The position numbers and the translations under genes were made by a program. A stretch of 5,348 nt of DNA from the NCBI GenBank assembly GCA_007123425.1, contig SKLC01000038.1, positions 1 through 5,348 on the forward strand, in the 5' to 3' direction. Shown piece by piece: positions 1-5,348 of this stretch. Each line of letters starts with the position of its first letter. Positions within the stretch are counted from its first letter, which is position 1. This stretch comes from Nitriliruptoraceae bacterium. Its GTDB lineage: Bacteria > Actinomycetota > Nitriliruptoria > Nitriliruptorales > Nitriliruptoraceae. The notes beneath the pieces were generated by a model. That model had not been told where the DNA came from. It saw nothing but the letters and a program-made list of their open reading frames with translations, and did no database searches.

Positions 1-100
1 CACCGCAGTGGCCGCAGCAGCAGCCGCCCGCGTCGTGGGCAGCCGGGATGCGCCGCGGGTCGTGGTCGCGGTCGTCGTGGTGGTCGGGTCGGTTGGTCAT
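1..100 (-). CDS. Partial CDS, N-terminus of a His/Asp- and Cys-rich protein of unknown function
   Basis: A leftward reading frame begins at the ATG at 98-100 and runs off the left edge after 33 codons without a stop. The visible protein has a His/Asp/Arg-rich start (MTNRPDHHDDRDHD), then a short Pro/Ala stretch, then a Cys cluster reading GGCCCGHCG. Almost every codon ends in C or G, as expected for a real gene in this genome, which is the main reason for calling it. The frame remains open upstream, with ATGs at 104-106 and 128-130 and a GTG at 131-133, but those upstream codons lose the third-position bias, so I prefer position 100. No good Shine-Dalgarno lies just upstream of it. The Cys/His content suggests metal binding (inference only). 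I do not recognise the family. It is transcribed divergently from the crotonase gene. Confidence 0.5.
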   Translation of the reverse strand, partial: MTNRPDHHDDRDHDPRRIPAAHDAGGCCCGHCG

Positions 101-175
101 GAACATCAGTTTGGCAGATGCCTGCGACATCACTCCGACGGACCTCGCCCGACCTGTGGATCTCCCGCCCAGACC

Positions 176-183
176 TCTAGGCT
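176..183 (+). promoter_or_regulatory. Weak candidate -10 element for the crotonase gene
   Basis: The hexamer TAGGCT at 178-183 fits the loose actinobacterial TANNNT -10 pattern and would place a transcript start around 190, giving a leader of about 23 bases that contains the ribosome binding site. No convincing -35 hexamer lies 16-18 bases upstream. The divergent spacer 101-212 also holds a short inverted repeat (GGCA-GA-TGCC, 113-122). It is too short to call an operator. Confidence 0.2.
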
Positions 184-198
184 TCGTGCACCCGTCAA

Positions 199-207
199 GG
201 AGAGGAG
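199..207 (+). promoter_or_regulatory. Ribosome binding site that decides the crotonase start
   Basis: The purine run GGAGAGGAG at 199-207 is a strong Shine-Dalgarno sequence ending five bases before the GTG at 213. The same frame is open further upstream, with ATGs at 48 and 99, but neither has such a site, and the residues before 213 do not resemble the crotonase fold. This makes the GTG at 213 the best start. Confidence 0.75.
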
Positions 208-212
208 CCGGG

Positions 213-1025
213 GTGTCCGACGAGGTGGTCAGCTACGAGGTCATCGATCGGGTCGCGCATGTCACGATCGAGCGGCCCGAGGTGAAGAACGCCATGAGCA
301 CCGCGGTGTTCGAGCAGTTGGGGGAGCGGGCGCAGCAGGCGGCTGACGACCCCGAGGCGGGTGCGGTGCTGGTTGCCGGCCGGGGCGGGACGTTCTCCAG
401 CGGCCTCGACGTGAGCCTGTTCGGTAGCGGTGGTGAGAGCGGCTCCGACGGTGGGGACGGCAACGGTGGCGGCGGGATGGGCGTCGAGGGGATCGGGCGC
501 CTGCAGGCGGCCTTCACCGCCTACGAGGAGCTCGACAAGCCCACGATCGCCGCCGTCGAGGGCTACTGCTTCGGGGCCGGCATCCAGCTCGCCGCCGCCT
601 GCCACCTGCGGGCGGTGGCGCCCGATGCGCAGCTCGCGGTCATGGAGGCGCGCTGGGCGCTGGTGCCCGACCTCGGTGGCTCCTACCGCCTGCCTCGCCT
701 GGTCGGACTGGGACGGGCGACGGAGCTGACCATGACCGCCCGCCGTGTCGATGCCCAGGAGGCGCTGGCCATCGGGCTCGCGGAGCTGTCGTTGGACGGT
801 CCGGACCCGCTGGCCCAGGCCCACGAGATCGCCGCGCGCCTCGCGGCGGGGCCGGGGTCGGTACGGCGTGCGCCGCGGCTGCTGCGCGAGAACCTCGACC
901 GCGACCGCGATGCCGCCCTGCGCGCCGAGGCGGAGACCCAACTGACCTGTCTCAAGGGGCCGGACTTCGCCGAGGCGGTGGGCGCGGCGATGGAGGGCCG
1001 CAGCCCGAGCTTCTCCGGCACCTGA
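213..1025 (+). CDS. Crotonase-superfamily enoyl-CoA hydratase/isomerase
   Basis: The predicted protein has 270 residues, a normal length for the family, which acts on acyl-CoA thioesters in the cytosol, usually in fatty-acid or aromatic-acid degradation. Visible family landmarks are VTIERPEVKNAMS (17-29), the CoA/oxyanion loop FSSGLD (61-66), KPTIAAVEGYCFGAGIQLA (109-127) and MEARWALVPDLGGSYRLPRL (144-163). By alignment from memory with rat enoyl-CoA hydratase, the first catalytic Glu (Glu144) is Gln125 here, whereas the second (Glu164) is kept as Glu145. Asp153 lies eight residues after Glu145, the spacing of the Glu196/Asp204 pair of dienoyl-CoA isomerase. A classical hydratase reaction is therefore doubtful, and an isomerase or related activity is possible. 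A Gly/Ser/Asp-rich segment (71-93) interrupts the region after the oxyanion loop. The start is GTG behind a strong ribosome binding site. No partner enzyme of beta-oxidation is visible in the window, so the substrate is unknown. Confidence 0.92.
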   Translation: MSDEVVSYEVIDRVAHVTIERPEVKNAMSTAVFEQLGERAQQAADDPEAGAVLVAGRGGTFSSGLDVSLFGSGGESGSDGGDGNGGGGMGVEGIGRLQAAFTAYEELDKPTIAAVEGYCFGAGIQLAAACHLRAVAPDAQLAVMEARWALVPDLGGSYRLPRLVGLGRATELTMTARRVDAQEALAIGLAELSLDGPDPLAQAHEIAARLAAGPGSVRRAPRLLRENLDRDRDAALRAEAETQLTCLKGPDFAEAVGAAMEGRSPSFSGT

Positions 1026-1033
1026 CCGAGCGC

Positions 1034-1064
1034 GGGGAGCGTCGAGCGTGTGCGCTGCTCGCCC
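1034..1064 (+). terminator. Possible hairpin downstream of the crotonase gene
   Basis: Nine bases past the crotonase stop, GAGC (1037-1040) can pair with GCTC (1057-1060), AGCG (1045-1048) with CGCT (1053-1056) around a TGTG loop, and GGG (1034-1036) with CCC (1062-1064). The stem contains a four-base bulge and a one-base bulge. There is no T-tract, so this is not a canonical intrinsic terminator. It may be chance in such GC-rich DNA. Confidence 0.25.
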
Positions 1065-1157
1065 GGCCAGAAGGCGGGGACGGTGCACGCGTCGCTCAGT
1101 GGAGCCAGATGTCGCACGGACTGTCCGTCGGGGCGTGCGCGTTCGGGGGCGCATCGG

Positions 1158-1163
1158 TACTAT
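1158..1163 (+). promoter_or_regulatory. Candidate -10 element for the DUF3040 gene
   Basis: TACTAT at 1158-1163 matches the TANNNT pattern and sits in one of the few AT-containing patches of the 169-base spacer. It would start a transcript near 1170, leaving a leader of about 25 bases before the ATG at 1195. No recognisable -35 hexamer is present at the usual distance, so this rests on the -10 alone. Confidence 0.35.
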
Positions 1164-1194
1164 TCGGAACCGTTATCGGCCGCGTGGGGACCAC

Positions 1195-1503
1195 ATGCCG
1201 TTGTCCGAGCATGAGGAGCGAATCCTCGCCGAGATCGAGCGTCAGCTCGCCGCAGAGGATCCGCGCTTCGTCGCACGCGCGCGCAAGCGCAAGCACCGTT
1301 CGTCTCGGACGCTTCGACTGCGCGTGGCGATCTCGCTCGTCGTCATCGGCTTCCTCTCCCTGCTCGGGCTCGTTGCGCACATCACCTTCGGGATCATCGG
1401 CATGATGCTCCTGCTGACCGGCATCGTCCTCGGTGCCACCGCGCTGCGCGAGAGTGCCGAGGAGGCCCGTGGGGCCCACGTGCCCCCTGACGAGCGCACC
1501 TAG
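1195..1503 (+). CDS. DUF3040 family small membrane protein
   Basis: The protein has 102 residues and opens with MPLSEHEERILAEIERQLAA, the hallmark start of DUF3040 proteins, followed by EDPRF (21-25). A basic cluster (KRKHR, 31-35) precedes two adjacent hydrophobic helices, about 42-60 and 61-82. By the positive-inside rule both termini should face the cytosol. The short charged tail (about 20 residues) lacks the long disordered C-terminus of some relatives. The function of the family is unknown; it is characteristic of Actinomycetota and is often found beside mraZ and the division/cell-wall cluster. The start is the ATG at 1195 with a modest GGGGA ribosome binding site at 1186-1190. The frame extends upstream to 1048, but that extension does not look like family sequence. 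The gene faces the MoxR/DUF58/TgpA operon rather than following it on the same strand. Confidence 0.9.
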   Translation: MPLSEHEERILAEIERQLAAEDPRFVARARKRKHRSSRTLRLRVAISLVVIGFLSLLGLVAHITFGIIGMMLLLTGIVLGATALRESAEEARGAHVPPDERT

Positions 1504-1561
1504 ACCGCGCAGCGGCCGCGCGCGTCTCCGCGCACCCGGACAGGCGCGGCTCACACCCGGT
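1504..1561. terminator. Convergent spacer with GC-rich hairpin potential
   Basis: These 58 bases separate the converging stop codons of the DUF3040 and TgpA genes. They contain CGCGC (1506-1510) opposite GCGCG (1518-1522), a perfect eight-base palindrome GCGGCCGC (1512-1519), and GCGCG (1520-1524) opposite CGCGC (1529-1533) around a TCTC loop. These stems are mutually exclusive and short, and none is followed by a T-tract on either strand. A bidirectional termination role is suggested mainly by the position. A loose CAC(A/G)CCCGG-type repetition at 1552-1570 extends into the end of tgpA and has no evident role. Confidence 0.25.
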
Positions 1562-3898
1562 TCACGCCCGGCGCAGTCGAAGCGGCAGGGCGTCGACGCC
1601 GCGTCGCAGCCATCCCGTGACGGTCTGCAGCGGAAGCCGGATGGGGGCCAGCACACGGTCCCGTAGGCTCACCGAGTCGCGGAGCGCCTGCGCCAACTCC
1701 TGGGCCAGGCGCTGGGCCTCACGCGCGTCGTCGGTCTCGGCGTTCTCGCCGAACGCGGCCGTCGTGGTCAGCGCCGCCAGCCGCTCACCGCGGTCGTCGA
1801 TCCGGCCCTCGGTGTGCCAGCGCTCGACGGTCTCGGTGAACGTCTCGGCGGGACGTCGCTCCAGCCCGAGGCTCGCCGCGGCGTGCAGCAGCCACCGCTG
1901 CGCGCCGACCACCCGGGCGGCCGGGCTGCCGGAGGTCGGCAGCGCGGTGCGCCGCGCCCCGGCGACCACCAGCCCGGCGACGGTGAGCAGGACCGCCGCG
2001 AGGAGTGCCCACGGCCACTGGCGCTGGACCAGGCCGATCGCGCCCTCGTCCTGGTCGGTGACGCCGGGCTGCTCCTCGGGGAGGGCGGGGGCGTCGAACT
2101 CCTGCTCCGGTGGGGTCTCCGGCTCCGGGACCTCGCCCTCGGCCTCGGCCTGCTCGCGCTCGCGCCGCTCGCGCTCGTTCTCCAGCGGGGCGAGGTCGTC
2201 TTCGCGCGGCATCATGTGGGTCTCGTCGTCGCGCGGCGTGGGCTCGAAGGTGACCCAGCCGTGCTCGGGGAACCACACCTCGACCCAGGCGTGGGCGTCG
2301 GAGGTCGAGACCGTGTACTCGGTGAGGCCGCCCTCGTCCTCGTCGTCCGGCTCGCCGGTGACGCGGCCGGGCAGGAAGCCGACCGCGACCCGGGCCGGGA
2401 CGTCGGTGGCGCGCAGCATGACGGCCATGGCCGTGGCGAAGTACTCGCAGTAGCCGCGGCGCTCCTCGATGACGAAGCGGCGCAGCGCGTCGTCGTCGCG
2501 CAGCGGATCGACGTCGAGGTCGTAGGTGAAGGTGCTGTCGGCGCCGGCGAACCAGTCCTGCAGCGCCAGGGCTCGGTCGACGTCGGAGGTCGCCCCTGCC
2601 TCGGCGTAGATGGCCTCCGCCTGGGCGGCCAGCTCCTCGTAGTCGCGGGGCAACTGGGTGCGGCGCGCGCGGCCCTCGCCCTGGGCCTCGGCGGCGCGCA
2701 GCTCCTCGGCGGTGGGGGTGGGGCGCTCGGCGAGCACCTCGTAGGCGAACCCGGGGCGTACCCCGACCCGTGGCGTTCCCTCTCCCTCGGTGGCCTGCTC
2801 ACCGGGCTGGGTGGCCCAGGTCGCCAGGAATCCCCCTTCGGTCGACCAGACGATCTCGTCGCGGCCGGGCCCCTGGATGCGACGCGGCTGGTAGGGGACC
2901 GGGACGTAGATGTTCTCCAGCGCCAGCACCTCGACGGCTGCCTCGACGGGAGTGGTGGACGCGGCGTGGGACTCCTCGGGCAGCTGGCCGCGGGTGGAGT
3001 GCAGGTGGGAGGGGTCGGGCTGGTACGAGGTCTCACCCGGGGCGCCCAGGCGCCAGGTGCCACCGTCGAACGCGTCGAGGCCGGCCAGGCGCAGATAGGT
3101 GCGCTGGCTGGTCTCCACGCGTAGCACGTCGCGCTCCTCGGGCAGCTGGAGCCGGTCGGTGACGTCCACGATCGGCTGGTAGCCCCGCGGGTCGCGTCCC
3201 GAGCCGAGGTCGATCCAGGCGTCCGAGCCGTAGCCGGGCAGCAGCCCCGGCGCCGCCAGCGCGAGGACGATCGCGCCCGAGCCCGCCGCCAGCCCGGGCG
3301 CCGAGGTGGTGGGGACGCGGTCCTGTGGTGCGCTCTCCGCGTCCGCGCCCAGCAGCAGGGTGAGGCCCAGCGCGGCGAGGAAGGCCGCGGCCGTCGGCCA
3401 GACGGATGCCGAGGGCTGCGGCACGGCCAGCGGGACGGTCCACAGCACGACGGCGGGGATCATCGCCAGGCCGGGACGGGCCCAGCGGACCAGCAGCTCG
3501 TGGATGAGGTAGCCGACGAGCCAGAAGCCGGTGGTCACCAGCAGCACGAGCCCCGGCAGTGCCGGTGCGGGGGCGGGCTCGCGCTCGAGCTGCTCGGCCG
3601 CGTCGAGGAGCAGCAGCACGGCGTCGCGCGCCTGGTCCGGGCCGGGGAGCAGCCCTTCGGTGGGCAGGTGGACGATGTAGGTGAAGCACGTCAGGCCCAC
3701 CAGCGTGACGACCAGGCTCAACAGCGCCCCGCCCCGGACCCGTCGCACGCCGGCGGCCAGCGCGACCGCCAGCAGTCCGGCCAGGACGGCGGGCGCGCGC
3801 CACTGCGGTTCGGCGAAGACCCGCCCGTAGGCGGGCAGCAGGCCCAGGAGGACCACCAGGACGGCGGCGGCCAGCGTGAGGTCGCGGCGCGGGGTCAC
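1562..3898 (-). CDS. tgpA: TgpA-type membrane transglutaminase-like protein (DUF3488/TgpA N-terminal, transglutaminase core, DUF4129)
   Basis: The protein has 778 residues in the classical TgpA layout. About seven hydrophobic helices lie at 7-25, 35-50, 57-76, 113-137, 142-160, 167-185 and 203-221. A large domain expected to lie outside the membrane follows (about 222-627), then a last helix (628-647) and a cytosolic C-terminal segment resembling DUF4129 (648-778). The transglutaminase core shows the Cys motif RRGYCEYFATAMAVMLR (Cys484) and the His motif SDAHAWVEVWF (His536). The third catalytic position, Asp in the FDPTP motif of many relatives, is Glu552 (FEPTP). An acidic insertion (about 515-524) lies between Cys and His, and a long Glu-rich linker (564-620) joins the core to the last helix. 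The fold could support cross-linking or proteolysis of cell-envelope proteins; the substrate is unknown. The GTG start overlaps the DUF58 stop by four bases (GTGA), and no strong ribosome binding site is seen, consistent with translational coupling. Confidence 0.92.
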   Translation of the reverse strand: MTPRRDLTLAAAVLVVLLGLLPAYGRVFAEPQWRAPAVLAGLLAVALAAGVRRVRGGALLSLVVTLVGLTCFTYIVHLPTEGLLPGPDQARDAVLLLLDAAEQLEREPAPAPALPGLVLLVTTGFWLVGYLIHELLVRWARPGLAMIPAVVLWTVPLAVPQPSASVWPTAAAFLAALGLTLLLGADAESAPQDRVPTTSAPGLAAGSGAIVLALAAPGLLPGYGSDAWIDLGSGRDPRGYQPIVDVTDRLQLPEERDVLRVETSQRTYLRLAGLDAFDGGTWRLGAPGETSYQPDPSHLHSTRGQLPEESHAASTTPVEAAVEVLALENIYVPVPYQPRRIQGPGRDEIVWSTEGGFLATWATQPGEQATEGEGTPRVGVRPGFAYEVLAERPTPTAEELRAAEAQGEGRARRTQLPRDYEELAAQAEAIYAEAGATSDVDRALALQDWFAGADSTFTYDLDVDPLRDDDALRRFVIEERRGYCEYFATAMAVMLRATDVPARVAVGFLPGRVTGEPDDEDEGGLTEYTVSTSDAHAWVEVWFPEHGWVTFEPTPRDDETHMMPREDDLAPLENERERREREQAEAEGEVPEPETPPEQEFDAPALPEEQPGVTDQDEGAIGLVQRQWPWALLAAVLLTVAGLVVAGARRTALPTSGSPAARVVGAQRWLLHAAASLGLERRPAETFTETVERWHTEGRIDDRGERLAALTTTAAFGENAETDDAREAQRLAQELAQALRDSVSLRDRVLAPIRLPLQTVTGWLRRGVDALPLRLRRA

Positions 3899-5130
3899 GG
3901 GCGCGCCCCCGACGGGAGCCGGCTGGTGTGCAGCAGCAGGTCCTGCCAGCGCTCGTCGATCCGGTCGCCGGCACCGATGAGGGTGACCCGCCAGCCGGCG
4001 ACGCGCAGCGCGTCGGCGGTGGCCTGCGCCTGCTGCCTCGGCGGGGTGCCTCCGGCGTGGCTGTGGGGATCGACGAGCAGCGCGAGCCGGGTGGTGAAGG
4101 CCCGTCCCGCCCGCACGAGCTCACGCAGCTCCTCGGCGTCGGGCACGGCCAGCACCGCGACCAGCAGGCCCTCCCCGAGGCTGCCGCTGGCCAGCTGCCG
4201 GTAGGTGGGTCGCAGGGAGGTCCGGGTGGGGGAGAGCTCGGCGAGCTGCGCGAGCTGGGCACGCCAGGGGCGCGGTGCCGGCACCCCGGTGTCCGTGCCG
4301 TCGAGCAGGGTCACGGCCCGACCGTGGAGGGCGAGGTGGTGGATCACGCTGGCGGCGGCGCTGACCGCGGTCTCCAGGCTGCTGGCGGTCCCGGTACCGC
4401 GGTGCATCTGGTCGCGGGCGTCGAGCAGGAGGGTGGCGCGCGGGTCGCGGGGGGCCTCGGGCTGGCGGATCATGAGCTTGCCGCGGTGCGCGGTGGTGGC
4501 CCAGTGGACCTTGCGCAGGTCGTCGCCGCGGACGTACTCGCGGACGTGGGCGAGGTCCTCGCCGGTGGCCAGCGGCTGGGTGCGGCCGTGGCCGCCGTCG
4601 GTGGCCCCGCCCAGCGGGATCTCGTCCGACAGTGTCCAGATCCGGGGGTAGACGATGAGCTCGCTCGTGCCCGACAGCACGACCCGGCGTTTGGCCAGCC
4701 CGAAGGGGTCGTAGAGGCGGGCCACCAGCGGTCCCACCTCGAAACGGCCGCGATGGTGCCCACGCAGTCGGTAGGCCATGGTCCGCGACGCCAGCGGGGG
4801 GAGGGAGCCCAGCCGCATCCGGGCGCCCTGGGAGGCCAGGGCTGCGGGCGCGAGGTCCTCGAGCTCCATGGCGGTGGTCGGCAGGCGGGAGCGGTTGTGG
4901 ATCACCAGCGCGAGCTGCGCTTCGGCGTCGTGGAACAGCCGGCTGGGCCGCACGGAGCGGTCGACGGTGAGGCGCGCGGAGCTCAGACGCACCGCCAGGA
5001 CCGACAGCGCGAGCAGGGCGAGGGTGGCCACGGCCGCGACCTGCAGCTCGTCGACCCCGAACCCGCGCGAGGCCAGCCACAGTCCGCCGGCACCGCCGGC
5101 GAGTCCGATGCCGCGGTCGGTCAGCATCAT
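3895..5130 (-). CDS. DUF58 domain protein, MoxR-associated membrane protein
   Basis: The protein has 411 residues. Two N-terminal hydrophobic segments (about 8-22 and 30-48) anchor it in the membrane. A region follows with HHRGRFEVGPL (125-135) and YDPFGLAKRR (140-149), both usual in this family, then the DUF58 signature EYVRGDDLRKVHWATTAHRG (198-217) and KLMIRQPE (218-225). The following part begins LLLDARD (234-240), the position where a VWA-like domain would carry its metal-binding DxSxS motif. Here the residues are D237-A-R-D, so the metal site looks degenerate. The function is unknown; DUF58 proteins are regularly encoded next to MoxR ATPases and are thought to be partners or clients of them. 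Two ATGs in tandem (5128-5130 and 5125-5127) are possible starts. The first overlaps the moxR stop as ATGA, and there is no clear ribosome binding site, which again points to coupling. The stop overlaps the TgpA start. Confidence 0.92.
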   Translation of the reverse strand: MMLTDRGIGLAGGAGGLWLASRGFGVDELQVAAVATLALLALSVLAVRLSSARLTVDRSVRPSRLFHDAEAQLALVIHNRSRLPTTAMELEDLAPAALASQGARMRLGSLPPLASRTMAYRLRGHHRGRFEVGPLVARLYDPFGLAKRRVVLSGTSELIVYPRIWTLSDEIPLGGATDGGHGRTQPLATGEDLAHVREYVRGDDLRKVHWATTAHRGKLMIRQPEAPRDPRATLLLDARDQMHRGTGTASSLETAVSAAASVIHHLALHGRAVTLLDGTDTGVPAPRPWRAQLAQLAELSPTRTSLRPTYRQLASGSLGEGLLVAVLAVPDAEELRELVRAGRAFTTRLALLVDPHSHAGGTPPRQQAQATADALRVAGWRVTLIGAGDRIDERWQDLLLHTSRLPSGARP

Positions 5131-5348
5131 TCGGTCGGGGCGGGAACCCCGTCGACGACCTCGGCGGCCACGTGCAGCGGGTCACGTCCCGCCAGCTGCG
5201 CCTCGGGGCCGAGGATCAGCCGGTGGGGCAGCACGTGGAGGGCCAGGGCCTTGACGTCGTCGGGCAGCACGAAGTCGCGGCCGGCGAGCGCGGCCGCGGC
5301 ACGCGCGGACCGCAGCAGCCCGAGCGCCGCGCGTGGCGAGGCGCCGAG
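5127..5348 (-). CDS. moxR: MoxR-family AAA+ ATPase, C-terminal fragment cut by the window edge
   Basis: Reading leftward from the right edge, a frame of 73 codons ends in TGA at 5127-5129. The visible part is the C-terminal lid of a MoxR ATPase. It begins LGASPRAALGLLRSARA, with the sensor-2 type SPR motif (residues 4-6 of the fragment), then LAGRDFVLPDDVKALALHVL and PHRLILGPEA, all typical of the end of MoxR proteins. The Walker A and B motifs would lie beyond the window. MoxR ATPases are cytosolic AAA+ chaperone-like proteins thought to mature or activate VWA-domain partners, which fits the DUF58 gene immediately downstream. The stop overlaps the DUF58 start by four bases (ATGA, 5127-5130). 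The operon promoter must lie to the right of the window. Confidence 0.93.
   Translation of the reverse strand, partial: LGASPRAALGLLRSARAAAALAGRDFVLPDDVKALALHVLPHRLILGPEAQLAGRDPLHVAAEVVDGVPAPTE

Noticed and set aside
48..212. Longer crotonase start with a 55-residue N-terminal extension
   Set aside because: The extension has no family resemblance and overlaps the divergent gene at the left edge; the GTG at 213 has a much better ribosome binding site.
1166..1190. GGAAC at 1166-1170 as a possible extracytoplasmic-function sigma -35 element before DUF3040
   Set aside because: No matching -10 element (GTC- or CGT-type with a suitable spacer) was found before the start codon, and five bases alone are not informative.
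1185..1190. TGGGG before DUF3040 as a possible MraZ binding box
   Set aside because: MraZ sites consist of several closely spaced TGGGN repeats; only one copy is present, and it coincides with the ribosome binding site.
1048..1194. Longer DUF3040 start upstream of the ATG at 1195
   Set aside because: DUF3040 proteins characteristically begin MPLSEHE, which is exactly the sequence encoded from 1195; the upstream residues are Arg-rich and unlike the family.
1814..3124. Long open frame on the + strand (about 436 codons) opposite tgpA
   Set aside because: It is exactly antisense to a well-supported transglutaminase gene, has a Gly/Leu/Val-rich composition without recognisable motifs, and is the kind of stop-poor frame that very GC-rich genes produce on their opposite strand.
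3033..4262. Leftward open frame spanning the DUF58/tgpA junction in another frame
   Set aside because: It is Arg/Pro/Ala-rich, overlaps two recognised genes on the same strand, and has no motifs or plausible ribosome binding site.
1..5348. CRISPR array, transposon ends, tRNA or rRNA genes, or a new defence or biosynthetic system
   Set aside because: No regularly spaced repeats, terminal inverted repeats, transposase motifs or RNA gene signatures were seen, and all sizeable coding regions except the truncated left-edge frame belong to recognised families.

Overview
The window is a strongly GC-rich stretch of bacterial chromosome, with G or C at nearly every third codon position. It is most likely from an Actinomycetota member. 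The best lineage marker is a complete DUF3040 protein, a small membrane protein family essentially confined to that phylum. The MoxR/DUF58/TgpA operon is also common there. I cannot place the genus from sequence alone.

Layout, left to right. Positions 1-100 hold the start of a leftward gene that runs off the edge, with a His/Asp-rich and then Cys-rich N-terminus. A divergent spacer of about 110 bases follows. A rightward crotonase-superfamily (enoyl-CoA hydratase/isomerase) gene occupies 213-1025. After a 169-base spacer with a possible hairpin and a candidate promoter, a rightward DUF3040 gene occupies 1195-1503. A 58-base, very GC-rich convergent spacer separates it from a leftward operon that fills the rest of the window: a TgpA-type membrane transglutaminase (1562-3898), a DUF58 protein (3895-5130) and the C-terminal part of a MoxR-family AAA+ ATPase (5127-5348, entering from the right edge).

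The three leftward genes are read in the order moxR, DUF58, tgpA. They overlap by four bases at each junction (ATGA and GTGA), so they are almost certainly cotranscribed and translationally coupled. The expected arrangement is a cytosolic AAA+ chaperone, a membrane-anchored protein with a VWA-like domain, and a polytopic membrane protein carrying a transglutaminase/protease-like domain outside the membrane. The natural substrate of such systems is not established. The crotonase gene appears to be an independent acyl-CoA metabolism gene. No mobile element, CRISPR array, tRNA or rRNA was seen. Overall this is a fairly ordinary chromosomal region. The points of interest are active-site substitutions, a low-complexity insertion in the crotonase, the inverted DUF3040 gene and the Cys/His-rich edge gene.
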